Shown here: positions 7,341-13,929 of the stretch, piece after piece | Layout of the letters: each line of letters starts with the position of its first letter | Position numbering within the stretch: position 1 is the stretch's first letter | Assembly (NCBI GenBank): GCA_964572855.1 | Contig: CAZNGF010000020.1 | Location: 1-36,359 of the forward strand | Reading direction: 5' to 3' | DNA from: CAZNGF01 sp964572855 | GTDB lineage: Bacteria > Bipolaricaulota > Bipolaricaulia > RBG-16-55-9 > JAJCYT01 | DNA length: 36,359 nt | Translations under genes and position numbers: made by a program | Notes under the pieces: generated by a model | Told to the model about the DNA's origin: nothing | Seen by the model: the letters and a program-made list of their open reading frames with translations, nothing else | Database searches by the model: none

Positions 7341-9788
7341 TCAACGCGGCTCGAACACCTGGACGAGGTAGTTTTTCCCGTCGGCCACGTAGACCCGGCC
7401 GCGGGCGTCCACCTCGAGGTCGAGCAGCTTGTGCGAAAACGTCCCCGTCCCCTCGCCGGTCCCGCCCCAGCTTGCCAGCGGTTCGAACGACGCGTCGTAC
7501 TTGAACACCTGGGGATTCCCGCCCAACTCGCGAGCCAGGAAGAACGCGCCCTCGCGGTCAAGCGCGAGCGCGCGCACCCCGCCGCCGACCTCGATGGTGT
7601 CCACCAGTCCGCCCTCGAGGTCGAACTTGCGCAGGTTGGAAAACACGGTGTCCACGGCGTAGACGAACCCCTGTTCGTCCGCCTCGCAACTGGACGAGCC
7701 CTTGACCAGGCCCGCGCCGTACTCGAGCAGCAGCTCGCCCGCGGGGCTGAGCTTGCGCATGTGGTGGTCGGCGGGCACGGAGCTGGCGGCGCTCGGGACG
7801 TGGACGTTGCCGTCGCGGTCCACGCAGAGCCCGTAGCTGACCCATTGCGCCGCCGGCACCGCGTGGCTCCACAGCACGTCAAACCGCGCGTCGAGCTTGA
7901 CCACCTGCCCCCGGTCCGCCTCGTCGATCAGGCGGGCGTAGAAGGCGCCCTCCCCGTCGTATTCGATGTCCTGCGGCGTGCCGGGAAGCGGGTGGGCGGC
8001 CACGAAGCGCCCCGCCGCGTCGAACACCTGCACCCGCTTGTTGACGTAGTCGGACACGTAGACAAACGTCTCCCCGCCCTCCTCGACCAGGGCCAGGCCG
8101 CGCGGGCCCAAATCGCCGTTGAACTCGCCGGGGTTGCTGCCCGCCTGGCCGCCCCACTGCCGGACGAAGGCGTAGCGCTCGACGGAAGAAGGGGCGGGCC
8201 CTTCACGTTTGTACCAGATCGTGTCGTAGCCGGCGTTGGAGTTCTCCAGACAGTTGTCGTCGTCGGCCTCGTCCACGATCACCTGGGCGATGACGTCCTC
8301 CGCGGCCACGAAGCCCACGAACTTCGCGCCGCCGGGGCGTGCCACGCCGGGCGTGCCCAGCGAGAGCTGGACGGGCTGGGTCAGGAGCACGTCGCCCTGC
8401 GGGTCCCTCAGCGTGACCGTGCGTTCCTGTCCCTGGGCCGTCTGCCAGAGCACGTCCAGGCCCACGGCGCTCACGGGCTGCTCGAAGGTGAGGACCAGGT
8501 CGTCGTCCTCCAGCGCGGGGTTGGGGCCGGGGGCCAGTTCGGGGCCGCCGGGGGAGAGCACGTTTGCGCCCGTGGTGGGCAGCAGCTTGTGGGTTTCCCG
8601 GTCCCCGCGGGGCTCACAGCGAAAGCCGACCTCCGGCGTGAACGTCTCGGCGCCGCGGGCCACCAGCAGCGGCGCGCCCGAGGCGCGCGGGCGGTCGAAG
8701 CGCACGCCGTTGAGCGTCTTCCCGGTGAGGTCCGTGCCGGGTTCGAGCTCGTCGAAGTCGACCATCACGGGCGGGAAGCCCCCCGCCTCCAGGAACGGCC
8801 CCGTGCGGTCGAAGAACCGAACCGTCACGTCCCCCACGGGCGAGGAGCCGCCGTAGAACATCCGGATCAGCGCGACGGTCAAGAAGCCCAGGATAAAGAT
8901 GCCGCCCACGATCCAGCGGCCGTCGACGCGCTTCCCCTGGTCGGAGGCAGGCGCGGCGGTGGACGTTTTCCCCCTTGCCCGTGTGGCTGGGGAAGGCGGT
9001 TCGACCTCGTCCGGGGGCAGGAGCAGTCCGCGCTGGATTCGGTCGTGCAACGCGGCGGTGGCGGACTCGGGCGCCACGTCCAGTTCGGCGTCCAGATAGG
9101 CCTTGAGCCGGTCGAACGTTTGCAGGGCGCGGTCGCGGTTGCCCGACCAGCAGGAGTAGCGCATCAGCCGGCGGTGGACCCCCTCGTGGCCGGGCGCCTG
9201 CGAGGCGGCCCGCTGCGCGCACTCGATGGCCTGCGCCCATTGCTTCAGTTGCGCGTGGCATTCGGCCAACTGGGAGAGCGCCCAGACGTATTTGCGGTCG
9301 AGCTCGTCGCGGCGCGCGGTGGCCCAGTCCCCGTAGCGGTCCTCGGGGAAGAACTCGCCCCGGCGCAGCGCGACGGCCTCCTGCAAGGGCGCCACGGCTT
9401 CGGCCCAACACTCCTCGTTCAGTAAGGCTTCAGCCCGTTCGAGCCCCGCTTCAAAGGCCGCGGTGTCGATCCAGGCGAAGCCGTTGGCGAAGAAGCCGTA
9501 GCCCCCGTCGTCGCCGGTGCGGATAAGCTGGAACGCTCCCGTCTCGGGCTTTAGCGCCTTGCGCAGCTGATAGACGTAGTTGCGCAGCGCCCGCTCGGGG
9601 TTTTCGGGCAGGCGTTCGTCGTCCCAGAGCCAGTCGATCAGTTGGTCCTTGGTGAGGAACCGATCGGGATGGGTGAGCAACACCTTGAACAGGCGGCGCG
9701 CGCGGGCGCCGCCCAACCGTTGGGCCGGAAACCGTTCCCCGTCGATGGCGATTTCAAGCTCGCCAAAACAGCGTATTGAAAGCCTCAT
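7341..9788 (-). CDS. Membrane-anchored SARP/BTAD-type regulator with extracytoplasmic NHL propeller
   Basis: 815 aa in four parts. Residues 1-100: winged-helix DNA-binding domain of the SARP/OmpR-like type (LTKDQLIDWLW, ALRNYVYQLRKALK). Residues 105-255: helical bacterial transcriptional activation domain with TPR-like repeats (ECHAQLKQWAQAIECAQRA, YLDAELDVAPESATAALHD). Residues about 291-313: one transmembrane helix (WIVGGIFILGFLTVALIRMF). Residues about 325-530: a beta-rich domain (GTDLTGKTLNGVRF, LVLTFEQPVSAVGLDVLW). Residues about 540-815: NHL-type repeats (RGLALVEEGGETFVYVSDYV, YVNKRVQVFDAAGRFV) forming a beta-propeller. The topology is that of CadC/ToxR: cytoplasmic DNA binding, external sensing. 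The target genes are not indicated. The ATG at 9788 follows a weak GGGG ribosome site. It is followed upstream by a large structured intergenic region. Confidence 0.85.
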   Translation of the reverse strand: MRLSIRCFGELEIAIDGERFPAQRLGGARARRLFKVLLTHPDRFLTKDQLIDWLWDDERLPENPERALRNYVYQLRKALKPETGAFQLIRTGDDGGYGFFANGFAWIDTAAFEAGLERAEALLNEECWAEAVAPLQEAVALRRGEFFPEDRYGDWATARRDELDRKYVWALSQLAECHAQLKQWAQAIECAQRAASQAPGHEGVHRRLMRYSCWSGNRDRALQTFDRLKAYLDAELDVAPESATAALHDRIQRGLLLPPDEVEPPSPATRARGKTSTAAPASDQGKRVDGRWIVGGIFILGFLTVALIRMFYGGSSPVGDVTVRFFDRTGPFLEAGGFPPVMVDFDELEPGTDLTGKTLNGVRFDRPRASGAPLLVARGAETFTPEVGFRCEPRGDRETHKLLPTTGANVLSPGGPELAPGPNPALEDDDLVLTFEQPVSAVGLDVLWQTAQGQERTVTLRDPQGDVLLTQPVQLSLGTPGVARPGGAKFVGFVAAEDVIAQVIVDEADDDNCLENSNAGYDTIWYKREGPAPSSVERYAFVRQWGGQAGSNPGEFNGDLGPRGLALVEEGGETFVYVSDYVNKRVQVFDAAGRFVAAHPLPGTPQDIEYDGEGAFYARLIDEADRGQVVKLDARFDVLWSHAVPAAQWVSYGLCVDRDGNVHVPSAASSVPADHHMRKLSPAGELLLEYGAGLVKGSSSCEADEQGFVYAVDTVFSNLRKFDLEGGLVDTIEVGGGVRALALDREGAFFLARELGGNPQVFKYDASFEPLASWGGTGEGTGTFSHKLLDLEVDARGRVYVADGKNYLVQVFEPR

Positions 9789-9801
9789 ACCCCAAATGCT
9801 C

Positions 9802-9826
9802 AGAAAGAAACCGTTTTTTTCTTTCT
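9802..9826. repeat. Inverted repeat upstream of the NHL regulator gene
   Basis: AGAAAGAAA (9802-9810) and TTTCTTTCT (9818-9826), perfect 9-bp arms with a 7-nt spacer, 14 bp upstream of the regulator ATG. It could be an autoregulatory operator or a leader hairpin. Confidence 0.4.
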
Positions 9827-9930
9827 ATTCAAGCACAAAACGCGCCGGAAATCAACAAGCCGATGCGTACAGACCCCGCCCGAGATCGAGACGAGACGCA
9901 AAGCAGATGCTCTATTCCTACAGTGCGTGG

Positions 9931-9946
9931 ATCTGTTTTGACAGAT
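9931..9946. repeat. Short palindrome ATCTGT-N4-ACAGAT
   Basis: Perfect 6-bp inverted repeat with a 4-bp centre in the intergenic region upstream of the NHL regulator gene; it overlaps a TTGACA (9938-9943) for which no good -10 was found. It has the form of a repressor site; the protein is unknown. Confidence 0.35.
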
Positions 9947-10012
9947 TTCGGGGGTTCGCACGTTTCAATAAACAGCATCAAGGACATCTTGTCTCTTGGA
10001 TTGATAGAGGAG

Positions 10013-10253
10013 AGGGGTGTGCTCGCGAGAGCAAACCAAATCCCGTTGGCGCGGAAAGGGTTGCCGGTTGGCACACCCCTCCATGTTTTCCGTCGAGACG
10101 ATAGAGAGCGTCCTCGACAGCGAGACCTCCTTGCGAGGGGGTGTCCCGCAGGTTCCCCATGCGGGGAGGGACAAGCCCGTCGCCGGCAGTTTGTAGGGGG
10201 AAGATGCGCGTGAAGTTTTATCGCCCGGCCCTGCCTGCGGGACGGGCGATAAA
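10013..10253 (+). ncRNA. Candidate structured RNA of unknown class in the 9789-10279 intergenic region
   Basis: This 490-bp gap has no credible gene and is visibly less GC-rich than its flanks. It holds consecutive stems: AGGGGTGTGC (10013-10022) with GCACACCCCT (10071-10080), enclosing a CTC-GCGA-GAG hairpin with a GNRA loop and an AACC/GGTT plus CCC/GGG arm, i.e. a three-way junction; GTCGAG-ACG (10092-10100) with CGT-C-CTCGAC (10109-10118); CCTC/GAGG (10126-10138); TGTCCC...CCCC-atgc-GGGG...GGGACA (10142-10173); and TTTATCGCCCG (10217-10227) with CGGGCGATAAA (10243-10253). The GNRA loop favours the plus strand. No promoter was found, and signatures of RNase P, tmRNA and SRP RNA are absent. 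Confidence 0.4.
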
Positions 10254-10279
10254 GCCATGTTCCGATTGAGCGGGCTTTG

Positions 10280-11317
10280 CTACGGCGTCATCACGACCTT
10301 GCCGCACGCACCGGAGGCCATCAGCTCGAACGCCTGTTCGTACTCCTCCAGTGAAAAGCGGTGCGTGACCACGGGGGCCAGGTCCACCGCGCCGGAGCGC
10401 AGCAGGCCGCGGATCTGGTACCACGTCTCCCACAGGCGCCGGCCCACCACCCCGTAGACCTTGATCCCCTTGAAGATGAGCAGCTCGGCGAAGTCGAATT
10501 CCATCGGTGCGCCCGGCAGGCCCAGCAGCGCGGCCTCGCCGCCCGGTTTGAGCAGCTCGAAGCCGCCGCGAAACGCGCCGGGCGCGCCGCTCATCTCCAG
10601 CAGCACGTCCACGCCCTCGCCCTCGGTGGCCGCGCGCACCTTCTCTTTCCAGTCGTCCTCGGCCGCGTTGAAGGCGCCGTCCGCGCCCATCTTAAGGGCA
10701 AGTTCGAGCCGGTAGCCGCTCACGTCGGTGGCGTAGACGGCGCGCGCGCCGCCGGCTTTGGCCACGGCGATCGTCATCAGGCCCACGGGGCCGCAGCCCG
10801 TGAGCAGCACCTTTTTGGCGCGCAGGTCGGTGGCAAAGGCCGTGTGGACGGCGTTACCGAAGTTCTCCTGCAGCGAAGCGATCTCGGGCGGCATGTCGCT
10901 TGGGTCGACCCAGGCGTTGATGGCCGGGATGGCCACGTACTCGGCGAAGCAGCCGTCGCGGTCCACGCCCAGGATGCGCGTGTGCCGGCACAGGTGGCCC
11001 CGGCCCGTGCGGCACAGGTCGCAGACCCCGCAGACCACGTGGCTCTCGGCCGAGACGAAATCGCCCACCTCGACCTCGTGGACGTCGCGCCCGATGGAGA
11101 CGACCTCGCCGCAGAGCTCGTGCCCCACGATCAGCGGGGGGCGCAGCCGGCCGGCCGCCCAGGGGTTCCACTCGTAGATGTGCAGGTCCGTCCCGCAGAT
11201 CGAGGTGGCCTTGACGCGGATGAGCGCGTCGTGCGGCCCGACCTCGGGGAGCGGCAGCTCGCGCAGCTCGAACCCCGGTCCCGCCTGCGGTTTCACCAGC
11301 GCTTTCATGGTGTTCAT
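10280..11317 (-). CDS. tdh: L-threonine 3-dehydrogenase (zinc-dependent MDR family)
   Basis: Oxidises L-threonine with NAD+ to 2-amino-3-ketobutyrate. 345 aa, typical length. Seen: catalytic-zinc ligands C41 (SICGTDLHIYEW), H66-E67 (VGHELCG); structural-zinc cysteines C96, C99, C102, C110 (CGVCDLCRTGRGHLC); the Rossmann motif VLLTGCGPVGLM; FGNAVHTAF and LEMSGAPGAFR, which are characteristic of Tdh rather than general alcohol dehydrogenases. The ATG at 11317 is chosen over a TTG at 11323 and an ATG at 11308; GAAAGG lies upstream. A minus-strand TACACT (-10-like, 11353-11358) sits about 36 nt before the start. Divergent from the cystathionine beta-synthase gene. No kbl partner is adjacent. Confidence 0.88.
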   Translation of the reverse strand: MNTMKALVKPQAGPGFELRELPLPEVGPHDALIRVKATSICGTDLHIYEWNPWAAGRLRPPLIVGHELCGEVVSIGRDVHEVEVGDFVSAESHVVCGVCDLCRTGRGHLCRHTRILGVDRDGCFAEYVAIPAINAWVDPSDMPPEIASLQENFGNAVHTAFATDLRAKKVLLTGCGPVGLMTIAVAKAGGARAVYATDVSGYRLELALKMGADGAFNAAEDDWKEKVRAATEGEGVDVLLEMSGAPGAFRGGFELLKPGGEAALLGLPGAPMEFDFAELLIFKGIKVYGVVGRRLWETWYQIRGLLRSGAVDLAPVVTHRFSLEEYEQAFELMASGACGKVVMTP

Positions 11318-11410
11318 GATCAAAAGTGCCTTTCGCTCGGGAGCATGGGGTCAGTGTAACAGGCGCGCCCAAGGCCAACCACGTCGTCGACCTTTGCTGA
11401 GGCCCGTTTC

Positions 11411-11438
11411 TTGCTTTGGCAAAGACGCCCCCTAAGAT
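11411..11438 (+). promoter_or_regulatory. Candidate promoter of the cystathionine beta-synthase gene
   Basis: TTGCTT (11411-11416), 16-bp spacer, TAAGAT (11433-11438), with transcription expected near 11445 and the AAGGAG ribosome site at about 11459-11464. Confidence 0.45.
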
Positions 11439-11468
11439 GGGAACCGACCTCTCCCCGAAGGAGTTTTC

Positions 11469-12431
11469 ATGCGCGTGGCCAAGAACCTGCTGGAACTGAT
11501 CGGCCGGACCCCGATGGTCGAGCTGAACCGGATCAACGACACCGACGTGCGCATCCTGGTCAAGCTGGAGCACTACAACCCCTGCGGCTCGGTCAAGGAC
11601 CGGGTCGGGTTCTACTTGATCGAGGACGCGGAGAACAAGGGGCTGCTCAAGCCCGGCATGACCGTGGTCGAGCCCACCTCGGGCAACACGGGGCTGGGCC
11701 TGGCGCTGGCGGCGCTGCTGAAGGGATACCAACTGGTCTGCACCGCGCCCGACAAGGTGAGCCCCGACAAGATCCGCTTGCTGGAGGCGTACGGCGCCGA
11801 GGTCGTGGTCTGCCCTACCGCGGTCGAGCCCGAGGACTCGCAGAGCTACTACTCGGTGGCCCGGCGCATCGCCGAGGAGCGAAACGGCTACCTGCCGAAC
11901 CAGTACGAGAATCCCGCCAACCCCGAGATCCACTACCGCACGACGGGTCCCGAAATCTGGGAGCAGACCGGCGGGGAGCTGGACGCGTTCGTGTGCGGTG
12001 CCGGCACGGGCGGGACGATCAGCGGTGTGGGGCGTTACCTGAAGGAGCAGAACCCCGATGTAAGAATCGTGGGCGTGGACCCCGAGGGCTCGATGATCTA
12101 CACGGAATTCTACCAAGAGCCGCACGACGTCCACACCTACGTCATTGAGGGCATCGGCGAGGATTTGATTCCCAAGACGCTGGACCTGAGCGTGGTCGAC
12201 GAGGTCGTGCGCGTGGCCGACGGGGAGACGCACCGGTTCTGCCGCGAGCTGCTCAAGGCCGAGGGGCTGTTCATGGGCTCGTCGGGCGGGGCGGCGGTCC
12301 TGGGCGCGCTGCGCTACGCGCGCGAGCTGGGTCGTGGCACGCTGGTCGTGCTCGTGCCCGACTCGGGCCGCAACTACCTCAACCGCGTCTACAACGACGA
12401 CTGGATGCGCGAAAAAGGGTTTCTGGATTAA
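11469..12431 (+). CDS. Cystathionine beta-synthase catalytic core (PLP fold type II)
   Basis: Forms cystathionine from serine and homocysteine, or cysteine from O-acetylserine, in the cytosol. 320 aa with no C-terminal Bateman (CBS) pair. Seen: PLP lysine K43 in NPCGSVKDRVGF; the EPTSGNTGLGLA loop; GAGTGGTISGVGR phosphate-binding loop; C-terminal PDSGRNYLNRVYNDDWM. The SPDKIRLLEAYGAEVV segment and IVGVDPEGS, YVIEGIGEDLIP and the ending DDWMREKGFL resemble CBS more than CysK. Start ATG has AAGGAG 4 nt upstream. With the gamma-lyase-type gene at 34230 and the SAH deaminase-type gene at 3266 it suggests reverse transsulfuration; O-acetylserine sulfhydrylase activity cannot be excluded. Confidence 0.85.
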   Translation: MRVAKNLLELIGRTPMVELNRINDTDVRILVKLEHYNPCGSVKDRVGFYLIEDAENKGLLKPGMTVVEPTSGNTGLGLALAALLKGYQLVCTAPDKVSPDKIRLLEAYGAEVVVCPTAVEPEDSQSYYSVARRIAEERNGYLPNQYENPANPEIHYRTTGPEIWEQTGGELDAFVCGAGTGGTISGVGRYLKEQNPDVRIVGVDPEGSMIYTEFYQEPHDVHTYVIEGIGEDLIPKTLDLSVVDEVVRVADGETHRFCRELLKAEGLFMGSSGGAAVLGALRYARELGRGTLVVLVPDSGRNYLNRVYNDDWMREKGFLD

Positions 12432-12434
12432 CAA

Positions 12435-12487
12435 GTAGGCTGTGCCTGCCATTTGGCTGAAGCGACGGCAGGCATAGCCTGCCCTAC
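12435..12487. repeat. GTAGG-type dispersed inverted repeat
   Basis: GTAGGCTGTGCCTGCC (12435-12450) and GGCAGGCATAGCCTGCCCTAC (12467-12487), arms nearly complementary around a 16-nt loop. It sits between convergent genes and may act as a bidirectional terminator. Confidence 0.55.
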
Positions 12488-12508
12488 TGCATGAATCCTG
12501 AACTCTGA

Positions 12509-13087
12509 TCACGGCCTAAGCCAGAACAGCACGCCGACCATGAGCGCCGCCAGCGACCCCAGGATGATCCAGCGGCTGGCGCCCTGGAACAGCGAGCCGA
12601 GCTGGGCCGCCGGACCGGGCGGTTGCACGGGCTCCAGGCCCATGAGCTGCCGCACGCCGTCCAGCACGCCGCGGTCGTACTCCCCCAGCGAGAAGGCCGG
12701 GATGATGGTTTCCTTGAGCACGGGGTCGATGATCCGGTCCGGGTACCGCTGCCGCGCGACCTCGCCGGTGGAAATGCGAATGGCCCCCTCCTCCAGCGCG
12801 ATCAGCAGCAGCAGGTGGCGCGGCCCCAGCTCCCAGGCGGCTGTGACGCGCGCGTCGTAGTCCTCCATCGACAGATTGTCCAGCGTGGGGACGATCAGGA
12901 CGTTGAGGTGGTTGCCCGTGTCTTGTTCGTACGCGCGCAGCATGGTCTCCAGCTCGCCGATGGTGGCCGACTGCAACAGGTTGGCGTAATCGCTCACGTA
13001 GCCCTTGCGCTCGGGCTGGGCCTGCGCGACGCCCCCGAGGACCAACAGCAACGCCATCCAAAGAATGAAAACGTGTTTCGGTTTCAT
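12509..13087 (-). CDS. TPM-domain (TLP18.3/Psb32/MOLO-1-like) membrane protein
   Basis: 192-aa exported protein. Seen: signal peptide 1-22 (ILWMALLLVLGGVAQA), the TPM domain starting at YVSDYANLLQSATIGELE and including HLNVLIVPTLDNLSMEDYD, a GPRHLLLLIALEEGAIRIS segment (this domain usually has R/G.LLLL.....R..R) and GEVARQRYPD, then a C-terminal membrane helix (WIILGSLAALMVGVLFWL) and a single basic residue. The topology is an external domain anchored by its C-terminal helix. Family members act as phosphatase-like or assembly factors; the job here is unknown. Start ATG at 13087 has AGGAGGGCACG directly upstream; a longer frame runs into mazF and is not real. 41 nt separate it from mazF, so read-through is possible. 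Confidence 0.8.
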   Translation of the reverse strand: MKPKHVFILWMALLLVLGGVAQAQPERKGYVSDYANLLQSATIGELETMLRAYEQDTGNHLNVLIVPTLDNLSMEDYDARVTAAWELGPRHLLLLIALEEGAIRISTGEVARQRYPDRIIDPVLKETIIPAFSLGEYDRGVLDGVRQLMGLEPVQPPGPAAQLGSLFQGASRWIILGSLAALMVGVLFWLRP

Positions 13088-13128
13088 CGTGCCCTCCTGC
13101 CTGCCAGTTTGGTGGTGTTTGAAAGTTG

Positions 13129-13485
13129 CTACCTGTATAGCAAAGTTCCCAGCTTTCGCAACGCCTCGTCGACCACGTCCGCGCCCGAGCCACAAGCCCG
13201 TTCGGCCCGTCGCGCCCGCCAGTCCAAGCTCTTGGCCTGGTCGGCCAGAACCACGCCGCCAACGGGAAGGTCTGTGGGCAAGGCCACCTCGAACGGGTAC
13301 CCCTTCGCTTGGCCCGTGATCGGGCACAGAATGGCCAACCCAACCTTGCCGTTGTAGGCACGCGGAGACAGGACCAGCGCCGGGCGGCGCCCCGCCTGCT
13401 CGTGGCCGCGCTGGGAATTCATGTCGATCCAAACCACGTCGCCTCGCTCGGGGACGTATGCCCGTTTCTGACTACCAGGACTCAT
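13129..13485 (-). CDS. mazF: MazF/PemK-family mRNA interferase toxin
   Basis: Toxin endoribonuclease of a type II toxin-antitoxin pair. 118 aa. Seen: the SH3-like MazF core VPERGDVVWIDMNSQRGHEQ, the hallmark GRRPALVLSPRAYNG, LAILCPITGQAKGYPFEVAL, and a C-terminal VLADQAKSLDWRARR where the last part normally contacts substrate or antitoxin. The basic residues of the active-site groove and the GHEQ.G.RPALV signature are kept, so activity is plausible. Its ATG lies inside the antitoxin gene (14-nt overlap), giving coupled translation. It is the second gene of the operon driven from 13739-13767. Confidence 0.92.
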   Translation of the reverse strand: MSPGSQKRAYVPERGDVVWIDMNSQRGHEQAGRRPALVLSPRAYNGKVGLAILCPITGQAKGYPFEVALPTDLPVGGVVLADQAKSLDWRARRAERACGSGADVVDEALRKLGTLLYR

Positions 13486-13714
13486 GGCCCACCGCCGGGC
13501 CGGTGTCGACCTCGCCGTGCAGGTTGTCCTCGGTGACTTGAGCCAACAGCACGTCCAACGCCCGTTCTGGCTCCGACAGCGGCGTGATGATCAGTCTGCC
13601 GTCCTCGAGCACGAGTTCGACGCGCGCATTGCGCTCCAAGCCCGCTTCCTGAGCCATGAGTTTCGGGATACGCAAGGCCAAGCTGTTGCCCCACTTTTGC
13701 ACTTGCGTTTGCAC
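13472..13714 (-). CDS. mazE: MazE-family (AbrB/SpoVT fold) antitoxin
   Basis: 80-aa antitoxin. Residues 1-45 are the swapped-hairpin AbrB-type DNA-binding fold (VQKWGNSLALRIPKLMAQEA, then ARVELVLEDGRLIITP); residues 46-80 are an acidic tail that should wrap the toxin (DVLLAQVTEDNLHGEVD). The GTG at 13714 is chosen because the family N-terminus (MQTQVQKWGNS) starts there and GAGGTGG lies 5 nt before it; an upstream in-frame extension would cross the promoter. An inverted repeat overlapping its -10 is the likely autoregulatory operator. Confidence 0.92.
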   Translation of the reverse strand: MQTQVQKWGNSLALRIPKLMAQEAGLERNARVELVLEDGRLIITPLSEPERALDVLLAQVTEDNLHGEVDTGPAVGHESW

Positions 13715-13722
13715 GCCGACCA

Positions 13723-13749
13723 CCTCGTATCTACAAAGAAGATACAAGG
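13723..13749. promoter_or_regulatory. mazEF operator palindrome
   Basis: CCTCGTATCT (13723-13732), 7-nt spacer, AGATACAAGG (13740-13749): 10-bp arms with one mismatch, inner GTATCT/AGATAC perfect. It covers the -10 of the mazE promoter and ends 9 bp before the GTG, the position expected for MazE or MazEF autorepression. Confidence 0.6.
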
Positions 13750-13767
13750 TGGCGCTGGCGGTGTCAA
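13739..13767 (-). promoter_or_regulatory. mazEF promoter
   Basis: Minus strand: consensus TTGACA (13762-13767), 17-bp spacer, TATCTT (13739-13744), about 25 bp upstream of the mazE GTG. Confidence 0.7.
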
Positions 13768-13787
13768 GGCCATTGTGCGGCCGGAGA

Positions 13788-13929
13788 CTTAGAGCGCCTA
13801 ACAAAACCTTCTGAAACAAGTCATCCTGAGGTCACCGGCCCGAAGGATCTCCCGCATATGCAGAAGACTCCTCGCTTTCAGCTCAGAATGACAGGTTGAA
13901 AGGTGTCGGGGGGCGTTAGAGGCTCTTAG
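13788..13929. mobile_element. MITE-like non-coding repeat with nested terminal inverted repeats
   Basis: Outer arms CTTAGAGCGCCTAAC (13788-13802) and GTTAGAGGCTCTTAG (13915-13929) match as an inverted repeat at 12 of 15 positions. Inside, GTCATCCTGAG (13820-13830) and CTCAGAATGAC (13882-13892) form a second inverted repeat with one mismatch. The inner unit, with GAAGGATCTCCCGC and ACTCCTCGCTTTCAGCTCAG, resembles the GTCATTCTGAGCG...AAGGATCT repeat seen in many environmental bacterial genomes (recalled, not searched). No coding capacity. The right end overlaps the stop codon of the nucleotidyltransferase gene. Confidence 0.55.

Noticed and set aside
7263..9425. 720-codon plus-strand frame opposite the NHL regulator
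   Set aside because: Shadow of the regulator gene; no homology-bearing motif, no ribosome site.
10013..10253. RNase P RNA, tmRNA or SRP RNA in the structured intergenic region
   Set aside because: The conserved landmarks (GAGGAAAGTCC-type P4 strand, tmRNA 3' CCA end, SRP GGAAG tetraloop region) are absent on both strands.
13715..13819. Extended mazE frame starting at 13819
   Set aside because: It would include the promoter, the operator and part of the repeat; the family N-terminus begins at the GTG at 13714.
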